From the NCBI RefSeq assembly GCF_000524195.1, contig NW_020170384.1, positions 2,834,028 to 2,885,835 on the forward strand: a stretch of DNA of 51,808 nt. The letters run 5' to 3'. Made by a program: the position numbers and the translations under genes. Below, piece after piece: positions 10,701-22,800 of this stretch (the stretch's first letter is position 1; each line of letters starts with the position of its first letter). The notes below the pieces were generated by a model. It searched no databases. It was not told where the DNA came from and saw only the letters and a program-made list of their open reading frames with translations. Source of the stretch: Echinococcus granulosus (taxonomy: Eukaryota > Platyhelminthes > Cestoda > Cyclophyllidea > Taeniidae).

Positions 10701-13700
10701 AGGACCTCAAACATCTTCACAATACAGACCAAATTACAGGAGCTGGAGGAAAGTACCAAGGAGGCGGCGCTGAAACTCAACTCGTCGGTGGGTGAAATTC
10801 AAGAGAGGTTGGATCAACTAACCAGTCAGGTTGGCCAAATACATAACTTTTCCCTTGCCATGTTATTAGTTAATCGTAAATAATTTTATCTTGTGATACA
10901 GGGAAAGCATATTTAGATTTGCAAACCACTTTATGGAAGTTGAGCAGTTAACCGCAATTACTACAAATCCTCAAAATTGCTTTAAGACTTTTAAAGTTAA
11001 TCCGGATGTAAGTAGAATTGTAGAGGGACAAACGATTTTTCTTGTAACCTTTCAAAAACTTTCTCTTGATGTAATTTATTCTTCTTAACCATTGCATCAG
11101 TTCGCCTCTCTTGCAGCTTCTTGAGCCACCTTTGAGGAAGGAACGAAGCGCACCACTATGAAAGTTTTAATGCTGGTAAAGGTTTTCTGAGAGGCCATGG
11201 ACGCAGACAAGGACCAGTCACACCGAGATAGTGACCTTAGCCATTGAGAGTGAAAACTTGTGTACTAAAATATCTTGCAATCTGATGGGCCTAACTTGTA
11301 ATTCGCGGTCAGATTCAAAAAACAGGAACGACAAAATGAGGAAAGCAAATTAGGCATAAATTACCTAATCATTGAATGCACTGCTCTACCATGTTTTCTG
11401 TTGTTTACACCTATTCTTCTCAAAGCCCAAGAAAGGGTTTATACTTTAAATGCAGGAGAATTAATATTGCTCCTGCTATCTCATTGTTCCTATTTAGTAG
11501 GAGGCCGTTGTTTCCCTAGTGCAGAAATAATGGCTTTTAGGGTGCCATAGCAACAAAGACTGGCATTAATGCTAACCACTGAGTTTGGTGATGGCAAACT
11601 TACTTAATGTAGGCTGAACAAGGAAGAGCAAAGAATTTACTCACACAAATTGTGTACAAAAGGAACAGGAGTATTAGTGATACGGCATGTGGTGTAACTC
11701 AAGCGAATTTGATTAATTAAATACGCGTTGGAAAAGACAGCTGGACAACAGATAGCCAACAAAATCTTGGAAAAGTCCGAGCTCTACCGAGCTTAACATT
11801 TGCCCGTTTTTAAAAGTGTGGCTGGTTTTTCCTCCCAGAAACAGGGCTCGGTCCAAGGTCAAATTCCTCCAGGTGGAAGTGCAAACATGTAAGAATATTA
11901 TGCAAGTTTCTATGATATAATGCCCATCCATGCTGAACTTACACAGTTTTGATTAATTAAAACCCGAAAAACCAGGATATCAATGCTGTAAATTTCTTTA
12001 ATAAAATATTTCTTTATATATCAACTTTTCTAAAACGAACTAAAACTCATAAGTTCGCCCTAAAAATTAGTTTTATATTGCGTTTATTCGTTCTCTTCTG
12101 AGCTTGATTACTTATTGCCAAAAATAGATCGGCGAAGCTTAAGGATTTGGAAAAAGAAGTAGCTGATCTCCAAGCCGACGGTCAACGCGATTCTGAGGTG
12201 ATTTTCGATACTGGCTTTTAGAGATTGTGATTGAATGTATAATGTAATATATAATATATAATGTGTGTTTAAAATAAAACAACCTAACAGACTTGTAAGA
12301 TGTCCTGTTACCTATCCTTTTCTAAATGGTGCCGAAATCAAATATTGCCTGTGAATATACAGTTTTTATTTTTGCTGCCCACTGATCTTTTTGGTATTTT
12401 GCTCAAATTTTTGTTACAGGAATTTCAAAAAAGCCTTAAAAACATTGCAGAAGCCGTTCAAGCAGTCAAGGTTGGACTTCTCGCCAAAATGGAAAAGCTG
12501 GAATACGAGGTAATTTTTGCTTCCCTAAGTCGGTGGCCGTACTCTTCTACGGGCCAAAATGGGTTGGTGCACATTTTAGACGAAGGTAATGAAATAAAAT
12601 CACATAATCCCGTTAAACTTTACCGCAGTTTCAAGGTTGCTTCGAGACTCTACGTAAGAGGATTGGACTTTGACATCATCCTTTTGAGGATTGTCAACAC
12701 TAGACTTTCACGTCTTTGAAAGAAAAAAAGACGATTATATTAAGAGAGTATAGGCGTTTATTTCAATTATTAAGTCATTGAATATAAAGCGTCTGTAATT
12801 AATTGGAGGAGTCTTTGGCGAGTCGTGTCCATAATTTTGTAAACCAAAGATGAGCAATTTTTTATCTACCAAGGAAAATAAGCGAAGGTTAAATCTCAAT
12901 AGGTGTTATTCATAGGCCTCCAAGAAGTGTCCTCTGGTATTGACAGCTGGAGATTACGAACGTAGCAGCCATTCCGCTTACTGTCTCTGGTTTGAGCCGT
13001 GCTACTTGTCCAAGGAAATCCGTGACAATGGTAGAAATAGTCTTTTGGGAAGATTGACCTTTTAGCCTTCCCTTACTCACCCTTGATTTCCCCTTTTCTA
13101 AATTCTGCATAATTCCTGCTGAGAGGTTAAGTAGTCGTAATGGACAGATCAGCTCCCTTTAGGACGTGAGGGCAAGTATCAGCCGGTGATCGTGGCCACG
13201 AGCGGAAGTGAATGGAATCTTGCTATTTTCCTCAATCTCATTTAGTTGTCTCGCTAAACTTAGGTATTTTCAATAAGTCTTAATTTTTTATTGCAACTCC
13301 TCACAAAACATGGCCAATTCCGGAATCATGCGTCTGGCGGACTTTATCAATATGACTACCCCGTTCCCGTGGCCTACACATCCATCTCAAATGCTCTAGA
13401 AATGCTGAGAATGTGTTTCATGAATTACTGTCCCTTAGCCATGAGTTTAAAGCCAATTTATCCGTCTTCAAAGCAGCGGACTACAGGTAACCACTGACCA
13501 ACGACTTGACCCCAGGTCAGGTGTTTAACTGTGCTGACCCAGCGAGGAAGGTCGAAATCACCACTTAGAACAAGCAGAATACTGCACATCCTCCAGCATC
13601 GCCTCCACCAAACATTATACTGTGCAAGTCTCCTACATAGGATGTCCCTAACGAATCGTTCCAACATGACTTATCAAAACTCCTGGTCTCGATGCCTATT

Positions 13701-14674
13701 CACAAAGATCACTAAGGGCAACGGTAATGTGTCGCCTATGGTACATCTAAAGCTCTGTTGTGACAAAGTTGAGACGCTGAGCTAAAGAAAGGTTAACGGA
13801 AAATTGACCATCGCAGTTCGGATGCATTTTTGGCCGATTTAGGTACTACTGAAAAACCGGAGAAGTAATGTATTTATATCCACGCCACGAATTCTTGGAC
13901 CTATTTTATCCCCTTGAGATCAACCAATCTATTTATAACAGACGACTTTTTGTAGTCGGTAGCCATACACTCCGGAAAAATACACGTAGCAAGTAAGTCG
14001 ACGTGTCACACATATGTGACGCCGCTGGTTAGGGAGTTAATAAAATTGAAAATGCGGAGCGTTGTCCCAGAATATCTTCCAAATTCACTTTTTCCTGTGC
14101 TGTGCTAACATTTTACGGTTGCACAGCCACCCACACTGAATTCCGATCCCTGCAGCACAAAGATACGTCAGACCCTCTGTCTCCGCCAACTTACCATAGC
14201 TTATTTTCCTCATTTAGGGCGTTTTCTGTAGTAATTCTAACTGATTTTATTCCTGTATTGCTTGTTTACTGTTTTTGCTGTAGAACGCGATACTAGGAGA
14301 GCTGCCAAAAATTCACAACTTTAATAAACCCTTCAATGTGGATACTCACTGAATCAGACGCCTCCATAATACAGCCTCATTCTATGAAGTTGTCAGGTTT
14401 TAATATGGTCTTCACGATTCCTTACTAGAAGTAAAAGATACTGGACATACCTCAAAGTGATATTAACAGTTCAGTGGTTTGTTTATACGTGGGATTTAGA
14501 AGGGGAAAATTGATTTGTCATGAAACCAACAATGTCAATTGTCAAGGTTCCATAGTTTTCAAATGAGAAAGTTGTATGCGCTACCACTTTTTTCTATTTT
14601 AGACCAATATGACAATCCAGAATTTGGTGTCAGAAATCAATGAGCTCAAAGGGAAGATGAATCAACCAGAATAA
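7766..14674 (+). CDS. Coiled-coil protein of 529 residues, 12 exons (possibly FAM81-like)
   Basis: Exons: 7766-7988, 8079-8181, 8855-9232, 9302-9412, 10014-10128, 10315-10440, 10509-10633, 10703-10829, 11839-11888, 12128-12197, 12420-12509, 14603-14674. They total 1590 nt (529 codons plus TAA), every junction is GT-AG and in phase. Almost the whole protein after about residue 35 is predicted alpha-helical coiled coil, rich in Glu, Lys, Leu, Gln and Ser, with Ser/Thr-rich breaks near residues 75-110 and 175-190. The N-terminal VADLEIRIAAAEK and the C-terminal AVKVGLLAKMEKLE segments recall the ends of FAM81A/B, but this is a weak resemblance and the protein is longer than human FAM81A. No enzymatic motif or membrane segment is seen. 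A structural or scaffolding role is an inference. Exon 9 is the least certain; phase requires an exon of its kind at that point. Confidence 0.88.
8182..8854 (+). other. Intron 2 of the coiled-coil gene
   Basis: A 673-bp intron with GTAAGC donor and CCCTACTAG acceptor. Nothing else is recognisable in it. Confidence 0.75.
9413..10013 (+). other. Intron 4 of the coiled-coil gene
   Basis: A 601-bp intron with GTAAGT donor and TTTTTTAG acceptor. The open frame that runs past the donor is intron read-through. Confidence 0.75.
10830..11838 (+). other. Intron 8 of the coiled-coil gene
   Basis: A 1009-bp intron, ending at the strong acceptor TTTTTCCTCCCAG before the 50-nt exon 9. No coding segment is recognised within it. 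Confidence 0.6.
12238..12262. repeat. AT-rich imperfect TATAATA repeat
   Basis: Alternating TATAATG/TATATAA units in intron 10 of the coiled-coil gene. Simple-sequence DNA. Confidence 0.6.
12510..14602 (+). other. Intron 11 of the coiled-coil gene (2.1 kb)
   Basis: The largest intron in the gene-dense part, with GTAATT donor and CTATTTTAG acceptor. It contains a faint LINE endonuclease-like fragment on the minus strand (13458-13667) and otherwise no recognisable coding sequence. Confidence 0.75.
13458..13667 (-). mobile_element. Possible degraded LINE endonuclease fragment
   Basis: A short open frame carries ILLVLSGDFDLPRW (GDFDLPRW at 13539-13562), which resembles the GDFN-LP motif of the apurinic-like endonuclease of non-LTR retrotransposons. 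The frames before and after are broken by stops and no reverse transcriptase follows in order. It sits inside an intron, as old insertions often do. The match is one motif, so it may be chance. Confidence 0.3.
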
Positions 14675-15893
14675 CATCTATCCCTGAAACTGAGAAAAGC
14701 TAAATAATCAGAGGATGTGCTAAATGTCTTGCAACCTGTTTTAGTAAGAAAAAAAGGCCCTGCTTAAATTCACCTCTATTTGTTTCAAAAATTATACTAT
14801 GGGGAAAAAATCGGCGTGGAAATAGGGGTTTGGATTATCCATTGAATGAATACAAAATTACTGAGTGGTATGTTTTCCCATTTATTTTCAATTATGCAAG
14901 TACGAATTTGTTAGAATAAGGGGCATTTAAAAAACTTGTAGAAATATCATAATGGAATTCTGACCCAAATAAGCTATTAGAAAACATGGTACGGAACTGC
15001 AAGTTATTGTTCATGAAAGTCTCACCACTTTTACTTGATTGGGTCTAAAACAGTAGTCCTTAAACTGAACAAGTAGAGAGATCCGTAATTTTATCTAGCA
15101 GCAACTTAATCCACATGGAGACTTCCGTCTGAATAGGTTTTAATTTTACGCTGTGGTGTGATCTACGAATCTCGATTACAGTCTCTTAATCTTCACGTAC
15201 ATTGCTAATACATGGTTTTTAGAGGAATCCAGACCTACAGAAAATAAGATACATGTGGAGCGAGACTCCTCGGTCTCCGCTTCCCGATTCCTAGCGTTCC
15301 TAGACAAGCCCGGTTGGTTTACTTTGGACATCTTTATTAAAGACGACAAGATGTATAGGGAAAATACAATATTCGAGAAGGAGGGGAGCCGCGGTCACTA
15401 GGTAAGGGAGAGGGCGATCCAGTTACCAGGTTCGAATTTCCTGCTTGCCTCCTCCCTGAAAGGCACATTAAAACAACATAAGTATTACATACAGATTCAG
15501 TTAACGAGTCCCAAAAACATTTGCTCAAAATCATTATGAAAGCTTATGTCCAGTCATTTGCCCCAATTATTCTTCTAGGTTACACCAAAGGCTACAAAAT
15601 TTAGTCTATTTAATAACAGAAAGCTTAGACAGGCTTCTACACATTAAAAGTGACTGCAGTAAGAAGGAAGTAAAAGCAGCACTAAAATGATGCCCTAAAA
15701 GTTGTCCATTAAAGCCTTACCTAATCACGAAATTACCACCTATAAAGACATCATTTTGCTGGTAAATAAAGTTACAATTTTTAATTTTGTAAATTCACCT
15801 TGAGGGCTGTTGTTTAAGCTCGTCAAGTAAGTTGCACGTTCTTGAATATCCTTATTTCGGAAGTGTATTAGTCTTCTGGCGTTGCCTCTCATT
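14675..15893. other. Intergenic region between the coiled-coil gene and VAMP7
   Basis: 1.2 kb between two same-strand genes. It should hold the 3' UTR of the first gene and the promoter of the second. The only canonical AATAAA I see on the plus strand is near 15765, inside TAAATAAAG, too far from the stop codon to assign. No coding segment is recognised. Confidence 0.5.
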
Positions 15894-17445
15894 ATGAGCA
15901 TTCTATATGCCGCAGTTGCTTGTGGACCGCGTGTGCTTTGTGAACAAAGCGTTGGGAGTGTGGATTATGGCAAGGAAGTCCGACAGCAGTTAGAGAGTTC
16001 TATTCAAGAATATGTGACGTTCCCGCTTGGATCGTAAGCCGCATCTCTAAACCTTATTCCTCTTATAGATGTACCTATAATTGCTACAACTCAAATGGAA
16101 TATCCTATGTTGCAGTCAGCGAGGCTGCTGCATCTCAACAGCAAACACTAAATTTTCTTCGAAGAGTGGGTCGATATTTGACTTTATATCCTTTCCTTGT
16201 CTCTTCACCACTTAGTTGTCAAATGCCGGATTTGGCTTCGCTTTTCGTGGCTTTTTGTGATACTTTACTGGTTTAGATTGGAAGGCATTTATTTTTTTCA
16301 AGTTGTTACGCTTTTGTCGGGATGATATTGTCCGTTATGATGTCTACTTACGACTACGTTTCCTTATTCATTACCCTTATACAGTAGCTGTCTCTGAATT
16401 TAAAATAAGGTTTTGGCCCAAGCAATTTTGTTTTTTTAGGTTCAATGTTTATTTACCTCTGATCCATCAAGAGTTCTTGAGGCACAATCCGGTTCCGAAC
16501 ACTGTCATCAAGTTGATTTCGGGCGAGTACTCTCAGAAGAGATGGTATGCTAGTGTAAAACATTCACTAAGACAATTATTACCTTTCTGCTTTAAAGTGG
16601 GATTAAAATGTCATAAATAATCATTATGAGTTACCTTCTTAAATCTGCTAGACGATGGTACACGTAGTTTGGAACAAAGTGCAGTTTCACTTACTTAAGA
16701 GTTAAAGACCCATTCGAATTTTATTCCTATGTCCTAAACCTAACATGTTCGATCAAATAGGTCCAGTTTAGTAGCCAAGACAGGAATCGTCTAATGCAGC
16801 TCCACAGTCAAGTAGCTGATGTCTCTATGCTGATGCACCAAAATATCAACGATCTCAACGAACGAGGAAATAAACTCGATGAACTTTTTGATAAAACTGA
16901 GCAATTTGAGGCTGATGTAAGTTGGAAATTTCTTTTTTACTTGGAATCATCTTCTGCAAACTTACTCTGTCTCCTTGCTACCACACTCAGATATTCTACT
17001 CTGTCTTGATCAAGTTAACGTCAGAGGCCTTATTGCTGTTGGGTAAAGTATTCATTATTGCCGCATGAAGCGTTAAGCATAGAGCTTCTATCAAGAACTG
17101 GCGGATTAACGCCGCCGCTTTTGGCCTTATAGCTGCTATAAAAGCTAGCATGAGTGATCACATCTCAACAAGTCTCTGGACGAAGAACAATCTGATATCA
17201 TTTATGTGGAGAGAAGTTAGCTTATCCTTTTGGATAAATATCAGTTTGTAAAGGGAATAAATTCCGGTAATTTTTAATCCTATTTACAGGCACAGATGTT
17301 CCAGAGCACGGCGAAAAGGGTAAAGGAGAAGAGCTATTGGGAGAACTGTCGAATGCGTCTGGTTCTTTTCGGCGCCGTATTTATAATTGTGTTGGTTATC
17401 CTTCTTATCATTCTCTGGGCATCTGGAGTCTTCAATGGCAATTAA
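15894..17445 (+). CDS. VAMP7: VAMP7-type longin R-SNARE, 217 residues, 5 exons
   Basis: Exons: 15894-16033, 16069-16165, 16440-16544, 16761-16916, 17290-17445 (654 nt, 217 codons plus TAA), all GT-AG and in phase. VAMP7 is the tail-anchored v-SNARE for late endosome, lysosome and apical exocytic fusion. Residues 1 to about 105 form the longin domain (MSILYAAVACG, TLNFLRRVQ, VDFGRVLSEE as in SEFSSVLAAQ of human VAMP7). Residues about 118-178 are the SNARE motif, with Arg149 in the ERGNKLDEL stretch at the zero layer, which makes it an R-SNARE. A single membrane anchor spans about 190-209, followed by a short lumenal tail. Cys186 just before the anchor could be palmitoylated (inference). Human VAMP7 has 220 residues, so this model is complete. 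Intron 1 is only 35 bp. YKT6 and SEC22 are excluded by the tail anchor and by better overall order. Confidence 0.94.
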
Positions 17446-19804
17446 TGAAGGCGTTTATAACGCGTCCATCTTGTCTGGTGAACCCGAGTCCATTGTATCC
17501 TTCTCATGTCATCACAAAATCGGCTGTGATACTGCTACTACCATCATCAAAAATGCCATTGTCATATTTCAGATTCCCTATCCTTTTATTTTAACCTACG
17601 TTTTTTTCGTATACTCCTTTTGGTGTTTTGGCTTGTGCTGATAGTCTAACTTTACGGTAAGACCGCCATGCATCACCCACTCTTGGAGTAAAGCTGCATA
17701 CCAGCAGCTAGTTAACATGGACTAATCGAGTGCGGGGAGCCCAGCAAAGGTCTTGCCTACTATCTGGAATCAGCCATTAATCTACTTAAATCAACTCCAA
17801 TTTTCTTTCGAGTTAGTCGCATTTAGGGCGCAAATATGATGAACCTAGAGTCAAAACATATCTTCTTTATAAGATATCAGTGGAGTTTCTGATCCAAGAA
17901 ACACTTTTCTGACACGAAAAAGTATTTACTGAAAAGGTAAAAACGATTGGACTTACCGACCTACAGAGTAGCGAAAGCAGGCAGAATAGACAGGCGCCTT
18001 TGGTGTGAAAGCCTTGGAATAAGAAGAAGAAATATGACCCCTCGCACAAGGGGTTTAATACACACCTAAACGCAGAAAGCTTGCTTTCATCGCAGGCCTA
18101 ACACACTTCCGAAGGGAGGCGAGTTTCGTGACACAAAGCCTCCGTGCTCATTGAAAAGCACCCCATTCTTAATCTGCCTTACTAAAAATAGATCCCTTTT
18201 AGAACTGAGAAGCTGTCAATACGTCATCATCCTCACCCTAATGTGAAAAGTGGGCTTCATTTCAACCATAATTGTGGTTGTTGAGACACATTCAGTGTCC
18301 TGACTTTTAAATCGGTCTCTCAGATGCGTCTTTAATTTGCGATAGCAGACACATAATAAGCAAAATGCATTGCCACTCCCAGATCCACATTCTACGATAA
18401 AATTAGTTGGATGGATTTATTTTCTAAATTTCCTCTCTGTGACTGATGTGCCTGTGTTGTGTGGGCCATTGTGGAGTGAGAGTTGATTATCCTGCTTTGG
18501 CAGGCGGTTAGCCTGATGGGGCAAGTCAAAAACTGAAGGGCGTGAGGTCAGGACTTCTTATTTTTTTCCAAAAAACAGGCTAAGTAAAGGACAAAAACCA
18601 ATATACCCAACTTATTTTGGCGAATTCAGACAAAAGGGGACCTGTAAATGATCATTTAATTGGAAGTGAACCCAAGTTAAAAATTTGGTTACACCGAATA
18701 GGCTTTTTACAGAACTCTTAAATGTCTTATTCATTTTCTTTAAAACGCCAAGAAAAGGATGCCTGTGACACTTGCTGCAGACAGCTTCATCTGCACTACC
18801 GTAATGACCAACTCAACTGCTTCTTGACTGCGAACCATCCTACATCCACCTTACAGTTTTAAATTCTCTCACCAATCCTTTTGTAAAGACAACTTGGTAA
18901 AGGATGCGCATTGCGCATATGCGACGCCATTGGCAAAGATATACATTCTCATATGGGAGAATGAAAAAGTTCTTTTGCAGATAACAATGAGGCCAAGAAA
19001 TCTAACTGGTTTCAGAGTAATATCATGTTATGGTAGCGAAAGGGAATAAGTTTTTAGATGTCTTAAGTAAACTTTCAAGAACTGTCACTTTTGCGGTTAG
19101 AAAACTGCCATCTAATAGGGGATGCTCATATGCTGACGTCTTTTCGGCATTTCGGCTGATAAAGGAAGGCAAAAGGTGCGGGAAGAGCAAGTCTCCAAGC
19201 TGTGAATTCATCCCTATCCTCCTATTCACCAACAAAAGCACATACCAAAGGCAAGCACTTGTTGACAAGAGCCATTGTGAATTAATTAAACTATGGTGAG
19301 GGAATTCCATTCTTTGACGCTGCTGTTGCCTCTGTGAAGCACTTAGTAATCCACCCAGCAACGCAGGATCCAATTACCCACTCTATCTTACAAGGCCTGA
19401 GGCGCAATACCTTTCCAAACAACCCCACAACCACTAGTCTTTGGTGAGTAATTAATCTCCCTGCCGCGGTCAATTTCATGCATCAATCATGGCGCAGGTC
19501 TCTTACATCAAACAGCTCTCAACTTCCTCCATAAACTAATTTGTGCTTGTGGTATGTTTTCCCACACCTGGGGCGTCGAAGGTATGCGAAAATTGAAGAT
19601 AGAGGCTGTAAGGCAAAAAAAAACCAGCAATACTGCTTCACTTTCACTTCCACCAATAGCTACACGTGGAACGCAGAGCAGCTGGGTGAACTTCCAGCTC
19701 TGTACTCTTAACTAACAACAGTTTAATGGGTCCTTCTTTAACGAGACCTGAAAAACGTCTCTGCACCCACGCCTACACCCACACTCATACGCACAAACCA
19801 AACG

Positions 19805-19841
19805 CCAATGAGAGGTGGGAAGGAGTGAGGAGGTATAAAAA
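19805..19841 (+). promoter_or_regulatory. CCAAT box and TATA box pair
   Basis: CCAAT at 19805-19809 and TATAAAAA at 19834-19841, in an otherwise GC-richer, C-rich tract. Transcription would start near 19865. A canonical AATAAA follows at 20365-20370, but the intervening 500 bp has no clear coding frame beginning with ATG. It could drive a non-coding RNA or be fortuitous. Confidence 0.25.
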
Positions 19842-22800
19842 CGCTCTAAAAGGTGAAATCGTCATCTCTGTATGGAGTTTTTAGTAGGCATCCGCGGTGT
19901 GGATTTCAAGGGATAAGCGAATAGTTGACACGGCTTCAATTTACTCGCAATTTTCTTCCAAAAACTGTTAATATTTATGAGGAATTTAGGCCTGATTAAG
20001 TGGTTGTGAAAGTGGACAGATTTTGCCCTGTTAAGTAGGTGATTGACAAGTTGGCGTTGGTGGTTGGACGGGTCTGTTGCACATGGTTGTTTTGGGGTAG
20101 GAGCGAAATGCGATGAGTAGCCCCAAAAATTTAGACGGATAACCGGATCACGCGGTGAGTGGAGGTGTTGCGTCTTTGGTGCAGTTTGGTGGTGAGGCGC
20201 TTCTCTCATTCTCGCTCTCTCTACCTCGTGCTCTTCTCACAATCACATCAAAGCGCTAGCAGGTCTACTTTAATTTGGTTATGGCACAGGCCTTCTTGCT
20301 GTGGCATGAAGTACCTCCACAGCACAAATCCACCCCCACTTTGTTTAGCATCTTTCCTGTAGTGAATAAAATAATCACTTTCGTTCTGAGGCTTCAGAAG
20401 TCGACTTAATGATCAAACTTGATTACCGTAACTGTGATTTACAATGTGTGTTTGTCATTTTGCCTCCTTTTTCGCTTCCTTGGGATATTCGGGTTTCGTT
20501 GCCTCCACTGCTGACTGGGGGGCCTTCACGGAGCTGGCAATGATTCCATTTTGAGATGCTAGATGGCACTCGCCTCGTTAGCGTAGCTGTTTCGTTTGGT
20601 GATACAAATCCTGTACATTTAAAACTACAACAGGCGGAAGAAACGCACTACCTACTTGAATTGGTCGCCGGTGGGTTCTGTGTTTTCGGTAGTGGGGCTG
20701 AGCCACACGGTCCACCTTGAGTAACGTCATTGCTGTCCACAAAGGATCATTCTCCCATTCAAGGACATCTACTATGTCCCCTCAGCTACCTGACACATAG
20801 AGCTATCACTAACAGGGGCTGTGTGGCAAGCAATTGTGGCAACGATTTGTCACTTCGAAATGACACATATTTGTGACACTGGAAGCCAGTGCCTTGGCAA
20901 ATTGGGTAAAATGATCGCTATCTAAGACATCAGCATCTCAGTCGCTTGGTGGAGATAATCATGTGAACAAATGAAGCAGAATGGTATAAACCCCGTATTC
21001 CTATGCTACAATGCAGTTAACCAGATGTTGGCCATAGCTCTAGAGCTGGTGGAAATTCACTCCTCAAAGGTCGGCAAAGGAGGACCTGTTTTAACAAGTA
21101 AATGAGGAAAGACTAATAAAACGGAGAGGGCTGGATCTTCATAGATCACTTATTTAAAGTACAGCTGGAAATTATTTTGTTAGAGCCTGTGGTAGATGCA
21201 GACTCACCCTATTCATCTGGCACGGCGACAACATTGTATATACCCTATCCTTGACCTACTTCTTCGGCCAATTCTGCACTTCAGAGTCACCTCCATTGAA
21301 CTCATAGTTGCCAACGTTCGGAAATATTGTTGGTCTTCAGGAGGCTGAGTAGGCACTCAACTAGAAAGGTGTTGCATAACCTGATGCAAAATTCTTATAG
21401 GTGGGTGCGATCGCTGGGATCATTACAACAGCCTTTTACCTTCCATCCACCGGTGCTACCATCATGACAATAAAATACACTATTAGCTTGTCACAAACTG
21501 CCAAAAGCTGGGTAAGCTGTCACCCTGGTGGGGCTTCAACTTAAAAAGGGTATTAACTTACTTCACATCAGTGCTATTCTCTCCTCCCTGAGTTAACCTT
21601 CCATGATGAATAACACGTCGTGATTGAAACCGCTGGGTCCAAAGTGCATTTTAAAGGAAAGGAAGAGAGGAAATTTATTCTTGCTTACTGAATGAGAGGC
21701 CAAAAGTAAACAAATAATTTTTGTGCCCTTTATATAGTTGCAAAGAGGTAGTCAGTAATGCGGTGTTCTTTTAAATCAAGTGGGGTTCAGGTGACCGACG
21801 GCGCCTAAATGTCAGGTGATGGAAAGAGAGTTGGTGAGGTCTTCGATAGAGCCAAATCCGATGACTCGGTGCCTACTAATGGAGGCCTTTATACAGCTCC
21901 GATTAGGGTAAGTGTCTCGGTACACTACGCCCTTTGTGAGATCCGCCACCCGCATTTGTCACGGCGTGTGGTGAACTGATGAATGGGATTGGAGTTTGGC
22001 ATCTGCTTTTCAAGGTTGCAGATTTGCCATGTAATACCCCTCTTAGTTTTTTTTAATCTCTTTCATCAAGTAGTGGGGAAAAGTGGAACCACGAGGTTTT
22101 TTCCTGTGCGATACACTTAATTCACTTGGATTCTCTTAAGCCACATTTAGTAGTGGGTTAGATTTTCTCCCACCCACCCACTTATCTGTTGGGTAGTTTT
22201 TCCCTGTGCCAAAGTATCAGTTTCAAGGAATTGTTGATTACTTTGGACCAGTTCCATTCTATGACTTCGGGGCGCTCTATGGGAAAGGAGTGCGGGTGCG
22301 TGGAGGGATTTCCCTCCTTCTGGGTGGGCTGACTTGGATCCTAGTGGGTAAACAGTAGCGCACACCCATTAATTATGACACTGCGGGGCGTGAGCGGGTT
22401 TCATACCTCCTCACCTCTACAAGAGAAGCAAAAACGGATTAATGCAAGAGCATCTTACTCGAGAAAGTGGCTTTACTATGGCAGGACCTTTCACATCACA
22501 TTAATAAACATTTAAAGCCGAATAAATCTAAGAAACGGGTACTTCTTGTTCAGGTGCTTTCGAAAGGACTGGTAAGGCTTAAAAGGTGTGATAACACCTC
22601 GTCTTAAATTCTTCTGACCATCCAAATCTATTACACAGGAAAAAAGTAAGGAGTACTTTAAAAGTTGATTCTGTCCTTTTTTGTTTTAACTGAGCCTGTG
22701 AGGGCAGTTTTTAAATTCATCTAGAAGAAAGGGAGGAAAGATACTTTGGTCAACCTGAGGCCAAAAAACCAACCCCGCTTTGGGGAACAGTTCTTTGGGA

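Noticed and set aside
11713..11931. 72-codon minus-strand frame
   Set aside because: It is antisense to exon 9 of the coiled-coil gene and its introns, with no motif of its own.
15380..15455. tRNA-like GGTTCGAAT with GGAGG and CCTCC at both ends
   Set aside because: The T-arm would need two wobble pairs plus a mismatch, and no proper D-arm or anticodon stem forms. Not a supportable tRNA.
16303..16620. 105-codon plus-strand frame overlapping VAMP7 exon 3
   Set aside because: It is a different frame from VAMP7. The phase-0 frame of 16440-16544 with its GTATGC donor restores the longin motif, so this is a shadow.
19023..19373. 116-codon minus-strand frame overlapping an 89-codon plus-strand frame
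   Set aside because: Both strands are open, neither shows domain resemblance, and chance expectation covers this length.
19862..20209. 115-codon minus-strand open frame
   Set aside because: The composition is His/Pro/Lys-biased with no motif or splice support. Frames of this length are expected several times by chance in the 34-kb non-coding part.
22540..22560. ACTTCTTGTTCAG match to repeat B
   Set aside because: Only 13 bases are shared with no extension on either side. Chance is sufficient in 52 kb.
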